Below, in pieces: positions 35,226-44,079 of a stretch of DNA of 48,418 nucleotides. This DNA comes from an uncultured Acidobacteriota bacterium (GTDB lineage: Bacteria > Acidobacteriota > CAIWXX01): positions 1-48,418 of the forward strand of contig CAIWXX010000097.1 in the NCBI GenBank assembly GCA_903916735.1, in the 5' to 3' direction. A model generated the notes under the pieces. It was not told the origin of the DNA, ran no database searches, and saw only the letters and a program-made list of their open reading frames with translations. The number at the start of each line of letters is the position of its first letter. Position 1 is the stretch's first letter. A program made the translations under genes and the position numbers.

Positions 35226-36095
35226 ATGCCTGCAAAGTTGAAGGTCCTCAGAAGCGGCTCTGTCGTTGAGGAATTCGACATTACAAAGCCGGCGATTCTG
35301 ATCGGCAAGGGGGCACACTGTGATCTCATCCTCAATTTCCCCGGCGTCGGTCGGGAGATGGCACGGCTGACGGCGGAAAAAGACGGGTTCTATCTTAATG
35401 ACGTCAGCCTCCTTGGCGTGTTCGTCAGTGGGCGGAGAATCACACGCCAGCGGATCGAGCCCGGTCAGGAAATCCTCTGCGGCTCAGTCAAGATGTCCCT
35501 CATCGACGAACCTCCCGTCCAAGCGCCTGTATCAGGCGGCTATACATCGGCCCGGGAATTATGGGAAACTGCGCGATCGAAGGAACCTCAGCCGGCGTGT
35601 CTCGTTTCTCGTGAGAATCCTGCAGACGCGCATGTGATTTCAAATGATGAGTACACAATCGGCAGAAATCCGGAAGAATGTCGGCTGGTACTGAACGATA
35701 AATCCGTTTCGAAATGCCATGCTCGTATCACACGGAACGGAGATCGATTCATGCTGGCCGATTTGAATAGCTCGAGCGGCACGTTCGTCAATGGCAAGAA
35801 ACTCTCCGGATCGATCGAATTAAAAGCGGGAGATGAGGTCAAAATCGAGAAGAGCGTTTTCATTTTTCAAAAACAATCTGAAGAGGATCCGCAATCCAGG
35901 CCATTGAATATGCAAGGCGTTGGCATTCCGAATCAGTCGCCGGAGAACGTTCGCGATTTCTCCTACGATGATCCGCCGCAGGCATCCCTTGCATTTGCCA
36001 AAAGCAGAAAAGGCACAATCATTTTCGCTCTTGTCGCTGTCATACTCATTGTGATTTTGGTGACAGTTGCAATCGTTGTGATCAGGGGCAGATAG
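35226..36095 (+). CDS. Double-FHA domain membrane-anchored protein
   Basis: FHA domains bind phosphothreonine peptides, so this 289-aa protein probably recruits Ser/Thr-kinase targets at the membrane. FHA domain 1 covers about residues 5-90, with ILIGKGAHCDLIL; its recognition residues are poorly kept. FHA domain 2 (about 130-215) is canonical: YTIGRNPEECRLVL, SVSKCHARI and NSSSGTFVNGKKL, with the Arg, Ser, His and Asn/Gly residues in place. A single membrane helix lies at about 262-286 (TIIFALVAVILIVILVTVAI), followed by RGR, so the FHA part is cytoplasmic. No kinase gene is adjacent. A GAAGGAGAGACG ribosome site precedes the ATG. Confidence 0.88.
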   Translation: MPAKLKVLRSGSVVEEFDITKPAILIGKGAHCDLILNFPGVGREMARLTAEKDGFYLNDVSLLGVFVSGRRITRQRIEPGQEILCGSVKMSLIDEPPVQAPVSGGYTSARELWETARSKEPQPACLVSRENPADAHVISNDEYTIGRNPEECRLVLNDKSVSKCHARITRNGDRFMLADLNSSSGTFVNGKKLSGSIELKAGDEVKIEKSVFIFQKQSEEDPQSRPLNMQGVGIPNQSPENVRDFSYDDPPQASLAFAKSRKGTIIFALVAVILIVILVTVAIVVIRGR

Positions 36096-36457
36096 ACCCG
36101 GCGCAACATCCTGCATGCCCAGTCCTTTTCTATCGCTTGACATTCCCTAACCTTGCGTAGCCAGAACCAAAGGCGGAGGCAGCACCAATCGCAATCCTGG
36201 ACTTCTCCGGAAGCGAGGAAGGGAGGAATGCAGGAGCGGACTTTGTTATCGACCAGTGGTGGTTCCATAAACTATTCCTGCATTGCCGAGAGGAATTCAC
36301 GATTTTGCCCTGTCACTACTTTTCCATTTTGTGTACAGATTTCACCGGTAACACACTATTGATCGCTGTCCTGGTTCAAGGAAGCTCTGCCTGGCTGCCT
36401 GCTATAGAGCCTGATGGAAGAAACTGCCATTGACTCGTTGAGCGCCGCCCCTGCCTT
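36096..36457. other. Intergenic region containing a dispersed repeat
   Basis: This 362-bp gap between the converging FHA and ymdB genes contains repeat R2 copy 1 (36201-36349). No coding region or RNA gene was recognised in it. Confidence 0.5.
36201..36349 (-). repeat. Dispersed repeat R2, copy 1
   Basis: The complement of this 149-bp stretch aligns along its whole length with 46431-46580. Shared blocks include CGGTGAAATC, CACAAAATGG, ATCGTGAATTCCTCTC and CTGGTCGATA, at an estimated 70-75 % identity. Neither copy has a convincing open frame. Confidence 0.65.
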
Positions 36458-37243
36458 CTACTCCGGCTCGTCGATCCTCACGCGGTTGATCGAGGCCGCT
36501 TTGCCTGTTTCGTGATCGACCTCGATGATGACGCCCTGGAGTGTGCCTCGTCCCGGGGCCGATTCGAATTTCCCCGGCATGCCCGTCAGGAATCGAAGCA
36601 TCGCCTGTTCCTTGACGACGCCGATGACCGAGTCGAGTGATCCTGCGAAACCGGCATCGGTGATATAAGCGGTGCCTCCAGGCAGCACCCTCTCATCGGC
36701 CGTCTGCACATGCGTATGAGTTCCAACCATGGCCGCGACACGGCCATCGAGATAAGCCCCCAGCGCCTGCTTCTCGGATGTCGCTTCTCCGTGGAAATCG
36801 ATCAGAATCGTCTTCGCGTACTTTTGGATTTCGGGCAGGATGCGATCGATCGCCTGGAACGGGCAATCAACCGGCGGCATGAAGACTCGCCCCATCAGGT
36901 TGACGACTGCGATCCGATAGCCAGCCGGTGTCTCTCCGGCATACCATCCAAACCCCTTCACACCTGGCGGGTAATTGATCGGTCGCAGCAATCGTTTCTG
37001 AGCTTCGAGGTATGGAAGAATTTCCTTCTTATCCCAGATGTGATTCCCCGACGTCAGGGTATCGATTCCCCACGAAAGAAATTCATCAGCGATCACAGGC
37101 GTGATGCCGAACCCAGCGGCAGCGTTCTCGACATTGGCGATCGTGAAATCGATATGATGATCCAAGATGAGTTTGTCCAGGAAGGACCGCACCATCGTAC
37201 GACCAACCTTGCCGTTGATGTCCCCCAGAAAAAGTATCTTCAC
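36458..37243 (-). CDS. ymdB: YmdB-family metallophosphoesterase (TIGR00282)
   Basis: YmdB-type enzymes (261 aa here) hydrolyse 2',3'-cyclic nucleotides and affect RNA turnover. Metal-binding motifs of the calcineurin-like fold are all present: FLGDINGKVGR, NVENAAAGFG, SGNHIWDKKE, DFHGEATSEK and GTHTHVQTADE. It lies 6 bp downstream of rny on the same strand, the usual rny-ymdB arrangement, so both are co-expressed. Confidence 0.95.
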   Translation of the reverse strand: MKILFLGDINGKVGRTMVRSFLDKLILDHHIDFTIANVENAAAGFGITPVIADEFLSWGIDTLTSGNHIWDKKEILPYLEAQKRLLRPINYPPGVKGFGWYAGETPAGYRIAVVNLMGRVFMPPVDCPFQAIDRILPEIQKYAKTILIDFHGEATSEKQALGAYLDGRVAAMVGTHTHVQTADERVLPGGTAYITDAGFAGSLDSVIGVVKEQAMLRFLTGMPGKFESAPGRGTLQGVIIEVDHETGKAASINRVRIDEPE

Positions 37244-37249
37244 AGGGTG

Positions 37250-38815
37250 CTACTTGGCGTATTCAACGGCACGCGTTTCGCGAATCACCGTGACCTTAAT
37301 TTGCCCAGGATACTGCATCTCACTTTGGATCTTTTTCGCGATATCTTTGCTCAGCCAGATCGCCTGCTCATCGGAGATTTTCGCGCTCTCGACGATGATG
37401 CGAATCTCACGCCCCGCTTGCAGAGCAAATGCCTTGGAAACGCCATCGAAGGAATCGGCGATTTTTTCAAGTTTCTCCAGTCGCTTGACATAACTTTCCA
37501 GCATCTCGCGTCGCGCGCCGGGACGAGCAGCCGAAATCGCGTCCGCGGCCTGGACGAGAATCGATTCGATGTTGACGAAGTCGACGTCGAAGTGGTGCGC
37601 CTCGATCGCGTCCATGACATCCCGCGATTCTCCATACTTGCGGCACAATTTCAGCGACAGCTCCGTATGCGTCCCTTCTATCTCGCGATCCATCGCCTTT
37701 CCAATGTCATGGAAGAGGCCCGCTCGGACGGCCGTCCGCGACGGCAGCCCAAGTTCCCGCGCCATGAATCCGGCCAGATAGGCGACTTCTTTAGAATGCT
37801 GGAGCACATTCTGCCCGTAGCTCGTGCGGAACTTCAGCTTGCCAAGCATGTAAAGCATATCAGGATGGATGTCGGCCTGCCCGAGCTCGAGTGCCGCATT
37901 TTCGCCCTCCTGCTTGATCCGCTCATCCAGCTCTTTCTTGACCTTCTCAACAACTTCCTCGATTCGCGATGGGTGAATGCGGCCGTCGGAGATAAGCTTT
38001 TCGATGGCCATCTTCGCGACTTCGCGACGGATTGGGTCGAAGCCTGACAGGATGATGGCCTCGGGCGTATCGTCGACGATGAGATCGACGCCGGTCGCCT
38101 GTTCGAGAGTCCGGATGTTGCGTCCTTCGCGCCCGATGATCCTCCCCTTGAGATCTTCCCGTGGAAGATCAACCACCGAAACGGTAGTTTCGACCGTGTG
38201 ATCGACGGCGCACCGCTGGATGGCCATGCTGATGATACGGCGCGAATTGTGTTCGGCCTTCTGGCGGGCTTCATCTTCAATCTTCTTCACGAGGAGAGCC
38301 GCGTCATGCCGCGCATCAGATTCCAGGCTCTTCAAGAGCATCCTTTTCGCATCATCGCTCGTCAATCCCGCGATCGTTTCGAGCTGTCGCTGTTGTTCAG
38401 CGATCAAATCCTTGAGTTTCCGATCTGTTTCCTCGTTCTGCGCTTCGCGAGATGAGAGCTGCTTCTGGCGGCCCGCCAATTCGCGGTCCTTGTTCTCCAT
38501 CTCAGCGAATTTGCGATCAAGGTGCTCCTCCTTCTGCGTCAGGCGGCGTTCGATCGAGTTCAGTTCGTTGCGCCGGTCTTTGGCCTGTTTGTCGAAATCG
38601 GCCTTCAGAGCGAAGAACTTCTCCTTCGCCTCGACTTGCGCCTCCTTTCGAAGGCGTTCAGCGTCCCGTTCGGCTTCAGAAACTGTTTTCTTGGCCAGTT
38701 CCTCGGCCCGGCCGATTGTCTGAGCGGCAATCTTCCGGCGATTCGATACCCAGATGACGAAAGCCACGACGCATATCGCCAAGCTTGTTATTATGCAAAC
38801 CAATAATTGTGTCAT
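37250..38815 (-). CDS. rny: Ribonuclease Y
   Basis: RNase Y is a membrane-anchored endoribonuclease that initiates mRNA decay (521 aa, normal length). An N-terminal membrane helix (MTQLLVCIITSLAICVVAFVI) is followed by a long coiled coil (about residues 30-200). The KH domain has GRIIGREGRNIRTLEQATGVD. The HD domain carries the catalytic FHDIGKAMD and AIEAHHFDV. The upstream 14 codons of the open frame are unsupported. The ATG at 38815 gives the anchor and has a GAGGGA ribosome site. Confidence 0.96.
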   Translation of the reverse strand: MTQLLVCIITSLAICVVAFVIWVSNRRKIAAQTIGRAEELAKKTVSEAERDAERLRKEAQVEAKEKFFALKADFDKQAKDRRNELNSIERRLTQKEEHLDRKFAEMENKDRELAGRQKQLSSREAQNEETDRKLKDLIAEQQRQLETIAGLTSDDAKRMLLKSLESDARHDAALLVKKIEDEARQKAEHNSRRIISMAIQRCAVDHTVETTVSVVDLPREDLKGRIIGREGRNIRTLEQATGVDLIVDDTPEAIILSGFDPIRREVAKMAIEKLISDGRIHPSRIEEVVEKVKKELDERIKQEGENAALELGQADIHPDMLYMLGKLKFRTSYGQNVLQHSKEVAYLAGFMARELGLPSRTAVRAGLFHDIGKAMDREIEGTHTELSLKLCRKYGESRDVMDAIEAHHFDVDFVNIESILVQAADAISAARPGARREMLESYVKRLEKLEKIADSFDGVSKAFALQAGREIRIIVESAKISDEQAIWLSKDIAKKIQSEMQYPGQIKVTVIRETRAVEYAK

Positions 38816-38919
38816 TCGGCTGTCCCTCTGCCATTGCCTTTCGCAGCACCGGATCATTCTCCTTCTGTCGCCAAGCGATATTTTTGATTTTCATGGATGT
38901 GATCCGGTTTATTTCCATA

Positions 38920-39091
38920 CCCCGCCGTGCCGTGTGGAGCGTCCGTTTGAACCTGTCAAACAGGTGGTCACCCTATCCACGCATCAGGCTTCTGCGGCGC
39001 GAGGCTACAGCGTGCACACAACATGGAAAATCAGGCTCCCTTTCAATGGACTGTTGGCTCAAACATATCAACCATCACGAACACGGCAGGG
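38920..39091 (-). ncRNA. ssrS: 6S RNA
   Basis: 6S RNA binds the housekeeping RNA polymerase and tunes transcription in stationary phase. The 334-bp gap between zapA and rny is the classical location. Read on the minus strand, the ends form a closing stem, CCCTGCCGTG at the 5' end with CACGGCGGGG at the 3' end. Family-like features include GAGCCAAC near the 5' side and CACCTGTTTGACAGGTTCAA, then GGACGCTCC, on the 3' side. The length of about 172 nt is close to known 6S RNAs. Ends are approximate. Confidence 0.72.
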
Positions 39092-39149
39092 ATTTAAGTT
39101 CCTTCCGCTTCTTAACATTCTACAATGTCACGCCAATTGTCAAGGACGA

Positions 39150-39434
39150 CTATTCGAGCGCCCTGGCAAGTATCGATCCGAGTTTATCAGCTCGTTTGTT
39201 GATTTCCTCCTCCAGACGTTCCATTTGTCTTCGAGCTTCAAACAATTCATGAGTCAGATGAACCGCCGCCAGGATCGAGATTTTGAGTGTATCGACCGTC
39301 GGCGTTCCGGCAGCGATCCGGCGCATGGTTTCATCGACGTAGGCAGCGAGCTCTTCCAGTTCTTTCTCATTCCCGGCTTCTCCGCGCAGCGAATACCCCT
39401 GCCCGTAGATCTCGACCTTTCTGGTCGCAGCCAT
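39150..39434 (-). CDS. zapA: Cell division protein ZapA
   Basis: ZapA (94 aa) crosslinks FtsZ filaments at the division site. The N-terminal sequence VEIYGQGYSLRGEAGNEKEL with YVDETMRRIA is the family signature. The C-terminal helix LTHELFEARRQMERLEEEIN forms the coiled coil used for tetramerisation. The ATG at 39434 lies 4 bp after the stop of the ZapB-like gene, so the two are coupled. Confidence 0.9.
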   Translation of the reverse strand: MAATRKVEIYGQGYSLRGEAGNEKELEELAAYVDETMRRIAAGTPTVDTLKISILAAVHLTHELFEARRQMERLEEEINKRADKLGSILARALE

Positions 39435-39438
39435 TTTT

Positions 39439-39714
39439 TTAATCGTCGCCGTCGAGTACGGCGAGTTTTTCGAGCATCGAGCTGATCCGATTCTTCGCTG
39501 CCTCGCGTTCGCTCCGGAGAGCACTCAGCTCCTCTTCCATTTTCTTCAGTGCACCGGCCGTTGTCTGTGCTTTCTCCAGTTCGTTTTGCAGTCTCTTGGT
39601 TTCGGATTCGGCCTTTTTCAGTTTATCTGAGAGCGCGGCGTTGTCGGTCCGAAAACGGGTCAAAGCATGAACAGCCGCTGCCACCTTTTCTTCCAGAATT
39701 TTCAAGTTGTCCAT
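39439..39714 (-). CDS. zapB: ZapB-like coiled-coil protein
   Basis: This 91-aa protein is almost entirely coiled coil, starting MDNLKILEEKVAAAVHALTR, as in short proteins that precede zapA in many deltaproteobacteria. In E. coli, ZapB binds ZapA and stabilises the Z ring; a like role is inferred from the pairing. The ATG at 39714 has a GGGAGG ribosome site 6 bp upstream. The longer open frame overlaps pheT and has no ribosome site. Confidence 0.75.
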   Translation of the reverse strand: MDNLKILEEKVAAAVHALTRFRTDNAALSDKLKKAESETKRLQNELEKAQTTAGALKKMEEELSALRSEREAAKNRISSMLEKLAVLDGDD

Positions 39715-39764
39715 CAAGCCTCCCATCAAGTAGTATGAACGATCATCCACCTGCCAATGAATCA

Positions 39765-41762
39765 CTATCTCCGGATAGCCCCAGCCTGTTCGAGTGCCCG
39801 GACGCATCGTTCATGAAGCGAATCGACCTCGACAGACGTCAGCGTCTTTTCGGACGACTGGTATCGCAGCCGCATCGTCATGGATTTCTTCCCGGCAGGT
39901 ATCTTATCGCCACGATAGAGGTCAATCAACGATAATCCAGTGAACTCGGGCCCAGATGCTTCTGACACGACCGCGGCAAGGCGTGCGTATTCGATGTTTT
40001 CGTCTATCAGGAACGAAACATCTCGAGAGCTCGCCGGGAATCGAACGAGCGGCCGGTAGGAAACCCGGCTCTCCACTTTCGTCAGTAGCGCTTCCAGATT
40101 GAGCTCAGCCGCATACGCCGGATGCTTGGAATCGATATCGATTCGTTCACATCGGCCGATCTCATCTCCCCCGGCGGTTAAAAGAGCCACAACCATCGTC
40201 GTACATCCATCCGGCGCCGGAGAAAATTTAACCTGCCGAATGCCGATTCGATCGAAGAGATCCTCGATGTGACCCTTCAGATCGTAATAATCCGATGTCG
40301 ACCCGCGGCTCCGCCATGATGATTCCCCCGGCAGGCCGGCCGGTATTAAAATCCCTAATGCGGCGCATTCCTGATCCGGGAGATGAAAGATATGACCGAT
40401 CTCGAACAAGCGGATTCCTTCATTCCCATTGTTGAAATTATGAAGCGCCGATTCCGTCAATCCCGGCAAGAGCGTATTGCGAAGATGCGTGCGCTCGGAG
40501 ATCGGGTTGAGTAACGGACGCATTTGCGATGGATCACCCGTTGGAGTGATGAATGTGTAATTAATCACCTCAGTCAGTCCCATTCCGACGAGGCCGTCAC
40601 GTAGATCCTCTTCAAGCTGCAGATGGGGCACGAGGGGTTCAGGTTCGGAATCCAGGGGCGGGAGCAAGGATGGAATGCGGTCATAGCCGTATATGCGCGC
40701 AATCTCTTCGACGAGATCCACAGAGGAGACGACATCGTTGCGATAGCTGGGTGCGCATGCACAGAGTTTGGAAGGCGCATCGAAACGCACCAGGAAGCCG
40801 AGCTTTTCCAGAATTTTTCCGCATTCATCGATCGGAATCGCCACTCCCACCAGCGTTGCCACCTCTTCGGCAGTGAGATCAATGCACCCGTGCGGTTCCG
40901 ATGCGGCGCGAACATCCAGGTATCCGCGCGAAACCTGACAACCCATTTCCTGCAGGAGCCGGCAGACACGGGCGGCTGCGAACAATGCAGCCTCTTGATC
41001 GCAGCCTTTCTCAAGACGCGTCGACGCCTCGGTCCGAAGTCCCAGCTTTTTGCTCGCTCGTCGGATGCCGCGTGGCTCGAAAGCAGCACTCTCAAGCAGA
41101 ATCCTCTTCGTCCCGGCGCTGACCTCCGTTGCCTCGCCGCCCATGATCCCTGCCAATCCAACGGCGTCTTTCTGATCGGCGATCACGAGAACCTGTGGAT
41201 CCAGTACTCGATCGACGCCATCGAGGGTGCGGAGGCGTTCGCCGGGCCGTGCCGGGCGGACACGGAGCATGTGACCGTTGAGCCGATCCAAATCGTAGGC
41301 ATGAACCGGGTGTCCGGTCTCGAACAAAACGTAATTTGTGACATCGACGACATTGTTAATGGATCGCTGTCCAATGGTTTCGAGTCTGGCACGAAGCCAA
41401 TCCGGCGACTCGCCGACGACGACTCCAGTCATCACCCTGGCACAAAACCGTGGACAGAGATCATCACTATCAACGATGACGGTCGTCACGCCTTCGATCC
41501 TCGGACCCTCCTCTATCACATCGCTGGGTGGCATGTTGATCGAAGCCCCATGAACCGCCGCCAGTTCGCGGGCGATCCCAATGACGCTCAGGCAATCCGG
41601 CCGATTGGATGTGATGTCCAGATCGAAAACAGCGTCCTCCCCCCGTATCGTCAGCGTATCGACGGCATGACCAATCGACGTGAGCGTGCGGGAAACACTC
41701 TCAGGGCCGCCGAGCGAGCAGCCCGGGAGCAGATCTTTCAGCCAAAGATAATTAACCTTCAT
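39765..41762 (-). CDS. pheT: Phenylalanyl-tRNA synthetase beta subunit lacking the OB-fold tRNA-binding domain
   Basis: PheT pairs with PheS in a (alpha-beta)2 enzyme that charges tRNA-Phe. The N-terminus MKVNYLWLKDLLPG is standard. Yet residues LTIRGEDAVFDLDITSNRPD follow at about residue 36, where most bacterial PheT proteins have roughly 100 residues of EMAP-type OB fold. The B3/B4 editing domain, the B5 region and the C-terminal FDX-ACB anticodon-binding domain (YRPLVRFPASSRDVSFLIDE) are present. At 665 aa it is shorter than the usual 790-810 aa. No frameshift is seen, so the loss is clean. The gap to pheS is 6 bp. Confidence 0.94.
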   Translation of the reverse strand: MKVNYLWLKDLLPGCSLGGPESVSRTLTSIGHAVDTLTIRGEDAVFDLDITSNRPDCLSVIGIARELAAVHGASINMPPSDVIEEGPRIEGVTTVIVDSDDLCPRFCARVMTGVVVGESPDWLRARLETIGQRSINNVVDVTNYVLFETGHPVHAYDLDRLNGHMLRVRPARPGERLRTLDGVDRVLDPQVLVIADQKDAVGLAGIMGGEATEVSAGTKRILLESAAFEPRGIRRASKKLGLRTEASTRLEKGCDQEAALFAAARVCRLLQEMGCQVSRGYLDVRAASEPHGCIDLTAEEVATLVGVAIPIDECGKILEKLGFLVRFDAPSKLCACAPSYRNDVVSSVDLVEEIARIYGYDRIPSLLPPLDSEPEPLVPHLQLEEDLRDGLVGMGLTEVINYTFITPTGDPSQMRPLLNPISERTHLRNTLLPGLTESALHNFNNGNEGIRLFEIGHIFHLPDQECAALGILIPAGLPGESSWRSRGSTSDYYDLKGHIEDLFDRIGIRQVKFSPAPDGCTTMVVALLTAGGDEIGRCERIDIDSKHPAYAAELNLEALLTKVESRVSYRPLVRFPASSRDVSFLIDENIEYARLAAVVSEASGPEFTGLSLIDLYRGDKIPAGKKSMTMRLRYQSSEKTLTSVEVDSLHERCVRALEQAGAIRR

Positions 41763-41768
41763 GAGAAC

Positions 41769-42797
41769 CTAGCCGCCGAATTGTGAAATGAAACGGAGGT
41801 CGTTTTCGAAAAACAAGCGGGTGTCTTCGATTCCATATTTAAGGAGCGTGATTCGGTCGATACCCATACCGAATGCAAAGCCCGTCAATCCCGTCGGATC
41901 ATAACCGACCCTGTCGAACAGCGCCGGATGCACCATTCCGGAACCGAGAATTTCGATCCATCCCGAATCTTTGCAGACCCGGCATCCTCGGCCCTTGCAG
42001 AGAAAACACGAAATATCAACTTCAGCGCCGGGTTCGACAAACGGAAAATAGCTCGGGCGCAGGCGCAGCTTCACATCAGACCCGAACATCATGTGAGCGA
42101 ATGTCTGGAGCGTCCCGCGCAAATGAGCGAAGCTGATCCCGCGGCCGACGACGAGCCCTTCGACCTGGAAGAACATCGGCGTGTGTGTGGCGTCGGTGGC
42201 GTCGCGCCGGAAGACGCGCCCGGGAGCGATGATGCGGATGGGCGGTTTGCGGCGAAGCATTGAATGGATCTGCACGGGAGTCGTATGCGTCCGCAATAGC
42301 GTGTCTTCGGAGATGTAGAAGGAATCCTGTGCGTCGCGCGCCGGGTGGTCGGGCGGAATATTGGCCGCTTCAAAATTGAAGTAATCGGTATCTAGCTCCG
42401 GTCCATCCTCGATGGAATAGCCCATCTGCATGAAGATCCGGCAGATCTCGCGACGTGTCTTGGTGATCGGGTGGAGGAAACCCCGTGGAGGGCGAATTCC
42501 AGGAAGAGTGACGTCAATGAGATCGGGCTTGGCCGCCCTCTGAGAAGCCGTGATCTCGGAGGCTCGCTCCTGCAGCTTTTCTTCGATGAGACGTTTGAGC
42601 TCGTTGGCGCGCTGGCCTGCCACTGCCCGCTGGGCAGGGTCGATCTGCGGCAGCAGCCGCATCTTATCGCTTAGAAGTCCGCGCTTGCGCGACAAGTATC
42701 TGTCCCGCAGTTCCGTGAGAGCGTGGTCATCGGAACAGGCGGCAATCTCCGCACGAAAGCTCGCTTCCAGCGCTTTCAGTTCGGCCAGCAGGTCCAT
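41769..42797 (-). CDS. pheS: Phenylalanyl-tRNA synthetase alpha subunit
   Basis: PheS (342 aa) is the catalytic class II subunit. A helical N-terminal arm (residues 1-85) precedes the core with HPITKTRREICRIFMQMGYS, motif 2 FRRDATDATHTPMFFQVEGL and motif 3 GFAFGMGIDRI. A CxxCxxxxCxxC-like zinc-ribbon insertion is visible (CFLCKGRGCRVC), an additional feature found in many bacterial PheS proteins. The ATG at 42797 gives the usual N-terminus; the 17 extra codons upstream do not. Confidence 0.96.
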   Translation of the reverse strand: MDLLAELKALEASFRAEIAACSDDHALTELRDRYLSRKRGLLSDKMRLLPQIDPAQRAVAGQRANELKRLIEEKLQERASEITASQRAAKPDLIDVTLPGIRPPRGFLHPITKTRREICRIFMQMGYSIEDGPELDTDYFNFEAANIPPDHPARDAQDSFYISEDTLLRTHTTPVQIHSMLRRKPPIRIIAPGRVFRRDATDATHTPMFFQVEGLVVGRGISFAHLRGTLQTFAHMMFGSDVKLRLRPSYFPFVEPGAEVDISCFLCKGRGCRVCKDSGWIEILGSGMVHPALFDRVGYDPTGLTGFAFGMGIDRITLLKYGIEDTRLFFENDLRFISQFGG

Positions 42798-42929
42798 CTC
42801 AGGCACCCTGTATGTGAAGAGCGTATGATGAACACCCGGCGTTACCAATCCTCATCAGACATCTCCGTCTCTCTCGATTCGCCTATCTACAATATCACCC
42901 CCGGTTTTCAGACCAGGGTTCAGCCGCTC

Positions 42930-43307
42930 CTAAGCGGCCGCGCCCTTCTTTGCGGGTAACTGTGCTTTCGCCCGTGCGACAAGCTGCTCGAACGTCGGCA
43001 TGTCCTTGATCGCGATATCCGAAAGGATCTTGCGATCAAGCAGGATGCCGGCTTTGGTAAGACCGGAGATCAGCCGATTATAGGAGAGGCCGGCTTTTCG
43101 GGCGGCCGCGCCGATACGCACGATCCAGAGTGAACGCATGTCGCGCTTTTTCGTACGGCGATCGCGATACGCATAGACACCGGCTCGTTCGGATGCTTCC
43201 TTGGCAAATTTATAGAGCTTGCTCTTGCCAGCGTAATATCCTTTCGCCAGCTTCAGATATTTTTTCCGCTGGTTTTTTCTCTTAAACCCTCGCTTGACTC
43301 TTGGCAT
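42930..43307 (-). CDS. rplT: 50S ribosomal protein L20
   Basis: L20 (125 aa) is an early-assembly protein of the large subunit and a translational regulator of its own operon in several bacteria. The N-terminus MPRVKRGFKRKNQRKKYLKL and the core DRRTKKRDMRSLWIVRI are diagnostic. It follows rpmI by 15 bp in the infC-rpmI-rplT operon. The last ten residues (PAKKGAAA) are a short extra tail. Confidence 0.97.
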   Translation of the reverse strand: MPRVKRGFKRKNQRKKYLKLAKGYYAGKSKLYKFAKEASERAGVYAYRDRRTKKRDMRSLWIVRIGAAARKAGLSYNRLISGLTKAGILLDRKILSDIAIKDMPTFEQLVARAKAQLPAKKGAAA

Positions 43308-43322
43308 GTGACTTCTCTCCGC

Positions 43323-43523
43323 CTATGAACCGTATGGGAGCATCAGCTTGATGCGTTTGTGATCCGCTTTGCTGACGAGACCCGGCATGTCGAGTTTCCG
43401 CTTCCGCCCCGTCGCCTTCTTGGTCAGGATGTGATTCTTGAAGGCCTTGCTACGCTTTATCTTTCCCGAGGCCGTCAGATGGAAGCGCTTCTTTGCGCCT
43501 CTGTGTGTCTTCAGTTTTGGCAT
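43323..43523 (-). CDS. rpmI: 50S ribosomal protein L35
   Basis: L35 (66 aa) is a small basic large-subunit protein. The sequence [20 protein letters not shown] is typical. Its start lies within the 3' end of infC, overlapping it by 74 bp in another frame, so translation of the two may be coupled. Confidence 0.97.
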   Translation of the reverse strand: MPKLKTHRGAKKRFHLTASGKIKRSKAFKNHILTKKATGRKRKLDMPGLVSKADHKRIKLMLPYGS

Positions 43524-44052
43524 GATGGCCAGACTCCTTGATCTTCTTTGGTGTGAGTATCGCGAAGAGATTCCGCCCTTCCTGCTTCGGCTGCGATTCG
43601 ACGATCGCCAGCTCCTGGAGCTCCAGGAGAAGGCGGTTCAGAACGTGCCTGCCGAAATCCGTGTGGGCCAACTCGCGGCCGCGGTACATGATAATCGCCT
43701 TAACCTTATCGCCGTCGATGAGGAATCGTTCGCAATGCTTCTTCTTGAACTGGTAGTCGTGCTCGTCGATCTTCGGCCGGAATTTGACCTCCTTGACCTG
43801 GATCGTGCGCTGGTGCTTCCTCGCATCATGGATCTTCCTTGCGAGCTGGTACTTGTACTTACCGAAGTTCAGGATCCGGCACACAGGCGGTGTTGCCTGC
43901 GGCGCGACTTCCACAAGATCGAGGTCCCTCTCATGGGCAAGCTTCAACGCGTCAATCGGCGTCATGATCCCAAGCTGAACCCCATTCTCGTCGATCACTC
44001 GAACTTCGCGAACGCGAATTCGTTCATTCACCCGGATATTGCTACTTTCGAT
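43450..44052 (-). CDS. infC: Translation initiation factor IF-3, ATC start
   Basis: IF-3 (200 aa with the start chosen here) keeps 30S subunits free and proofreads the start codon. The N-terminal domain contains [18 protein letters not shown] with VQLGIM, and the C-terminal domain [12 protein letters not shown]. The family sequence begins before the GTG at 44031. The upstream frame gives ATC-Glu-Ser-Ser-Asn-Ile-Arg, with AAGGAGG placed 8 bp before the ATC. Rare AUU/AUC starts are known for infC and let IF-3 repress its own synthesis, so ATC at 44052 is preferred. The C-terminus carries about 30 extra residues after LFAILTPKK that overlap rpmI. Confidence 0.93.
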   Translation of the reverse strand: MESSNIRVNERIRVREVRVIDENGVQLGIMTPIDALKLAHERDLDLVEVAPQATPPVCRILNFGKYKYQLARKIHDARKHQRTIQVKEVKFRPKIDEHDYQFKKKHCERFLIDGDKVKAIIMYRGRELAHTDFGRHVLNRLLLELQELAIVESQPKQEGRNLFAILTPKKIKESGHHAKTEDTQRRKEALPSDGLGKDKA

Positions 44053-44067
44053 GGGTAAAACCTCCTT
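44050..44067 (-). promoter_or_regulatory. infC ribosome site and ATC start
   Basis: On the minus strand AAGGAGG is followed by TTTTACCC and then ATC in the infC frame. No ATG is available in frame near this site. A non-AUG start with a strong Shine-Dalgarno is the known arrangement for autogenous control by IF-3. Confidence 0.8.
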
Positions 44068-44079
44068 CTAAGGTAACAC

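Noticed and set aside
40623-41786. Plus-strand frame of 387 codons opposite pheT
   Set aside because: It is an antisense shadow; pheT is complete on the minus strand.
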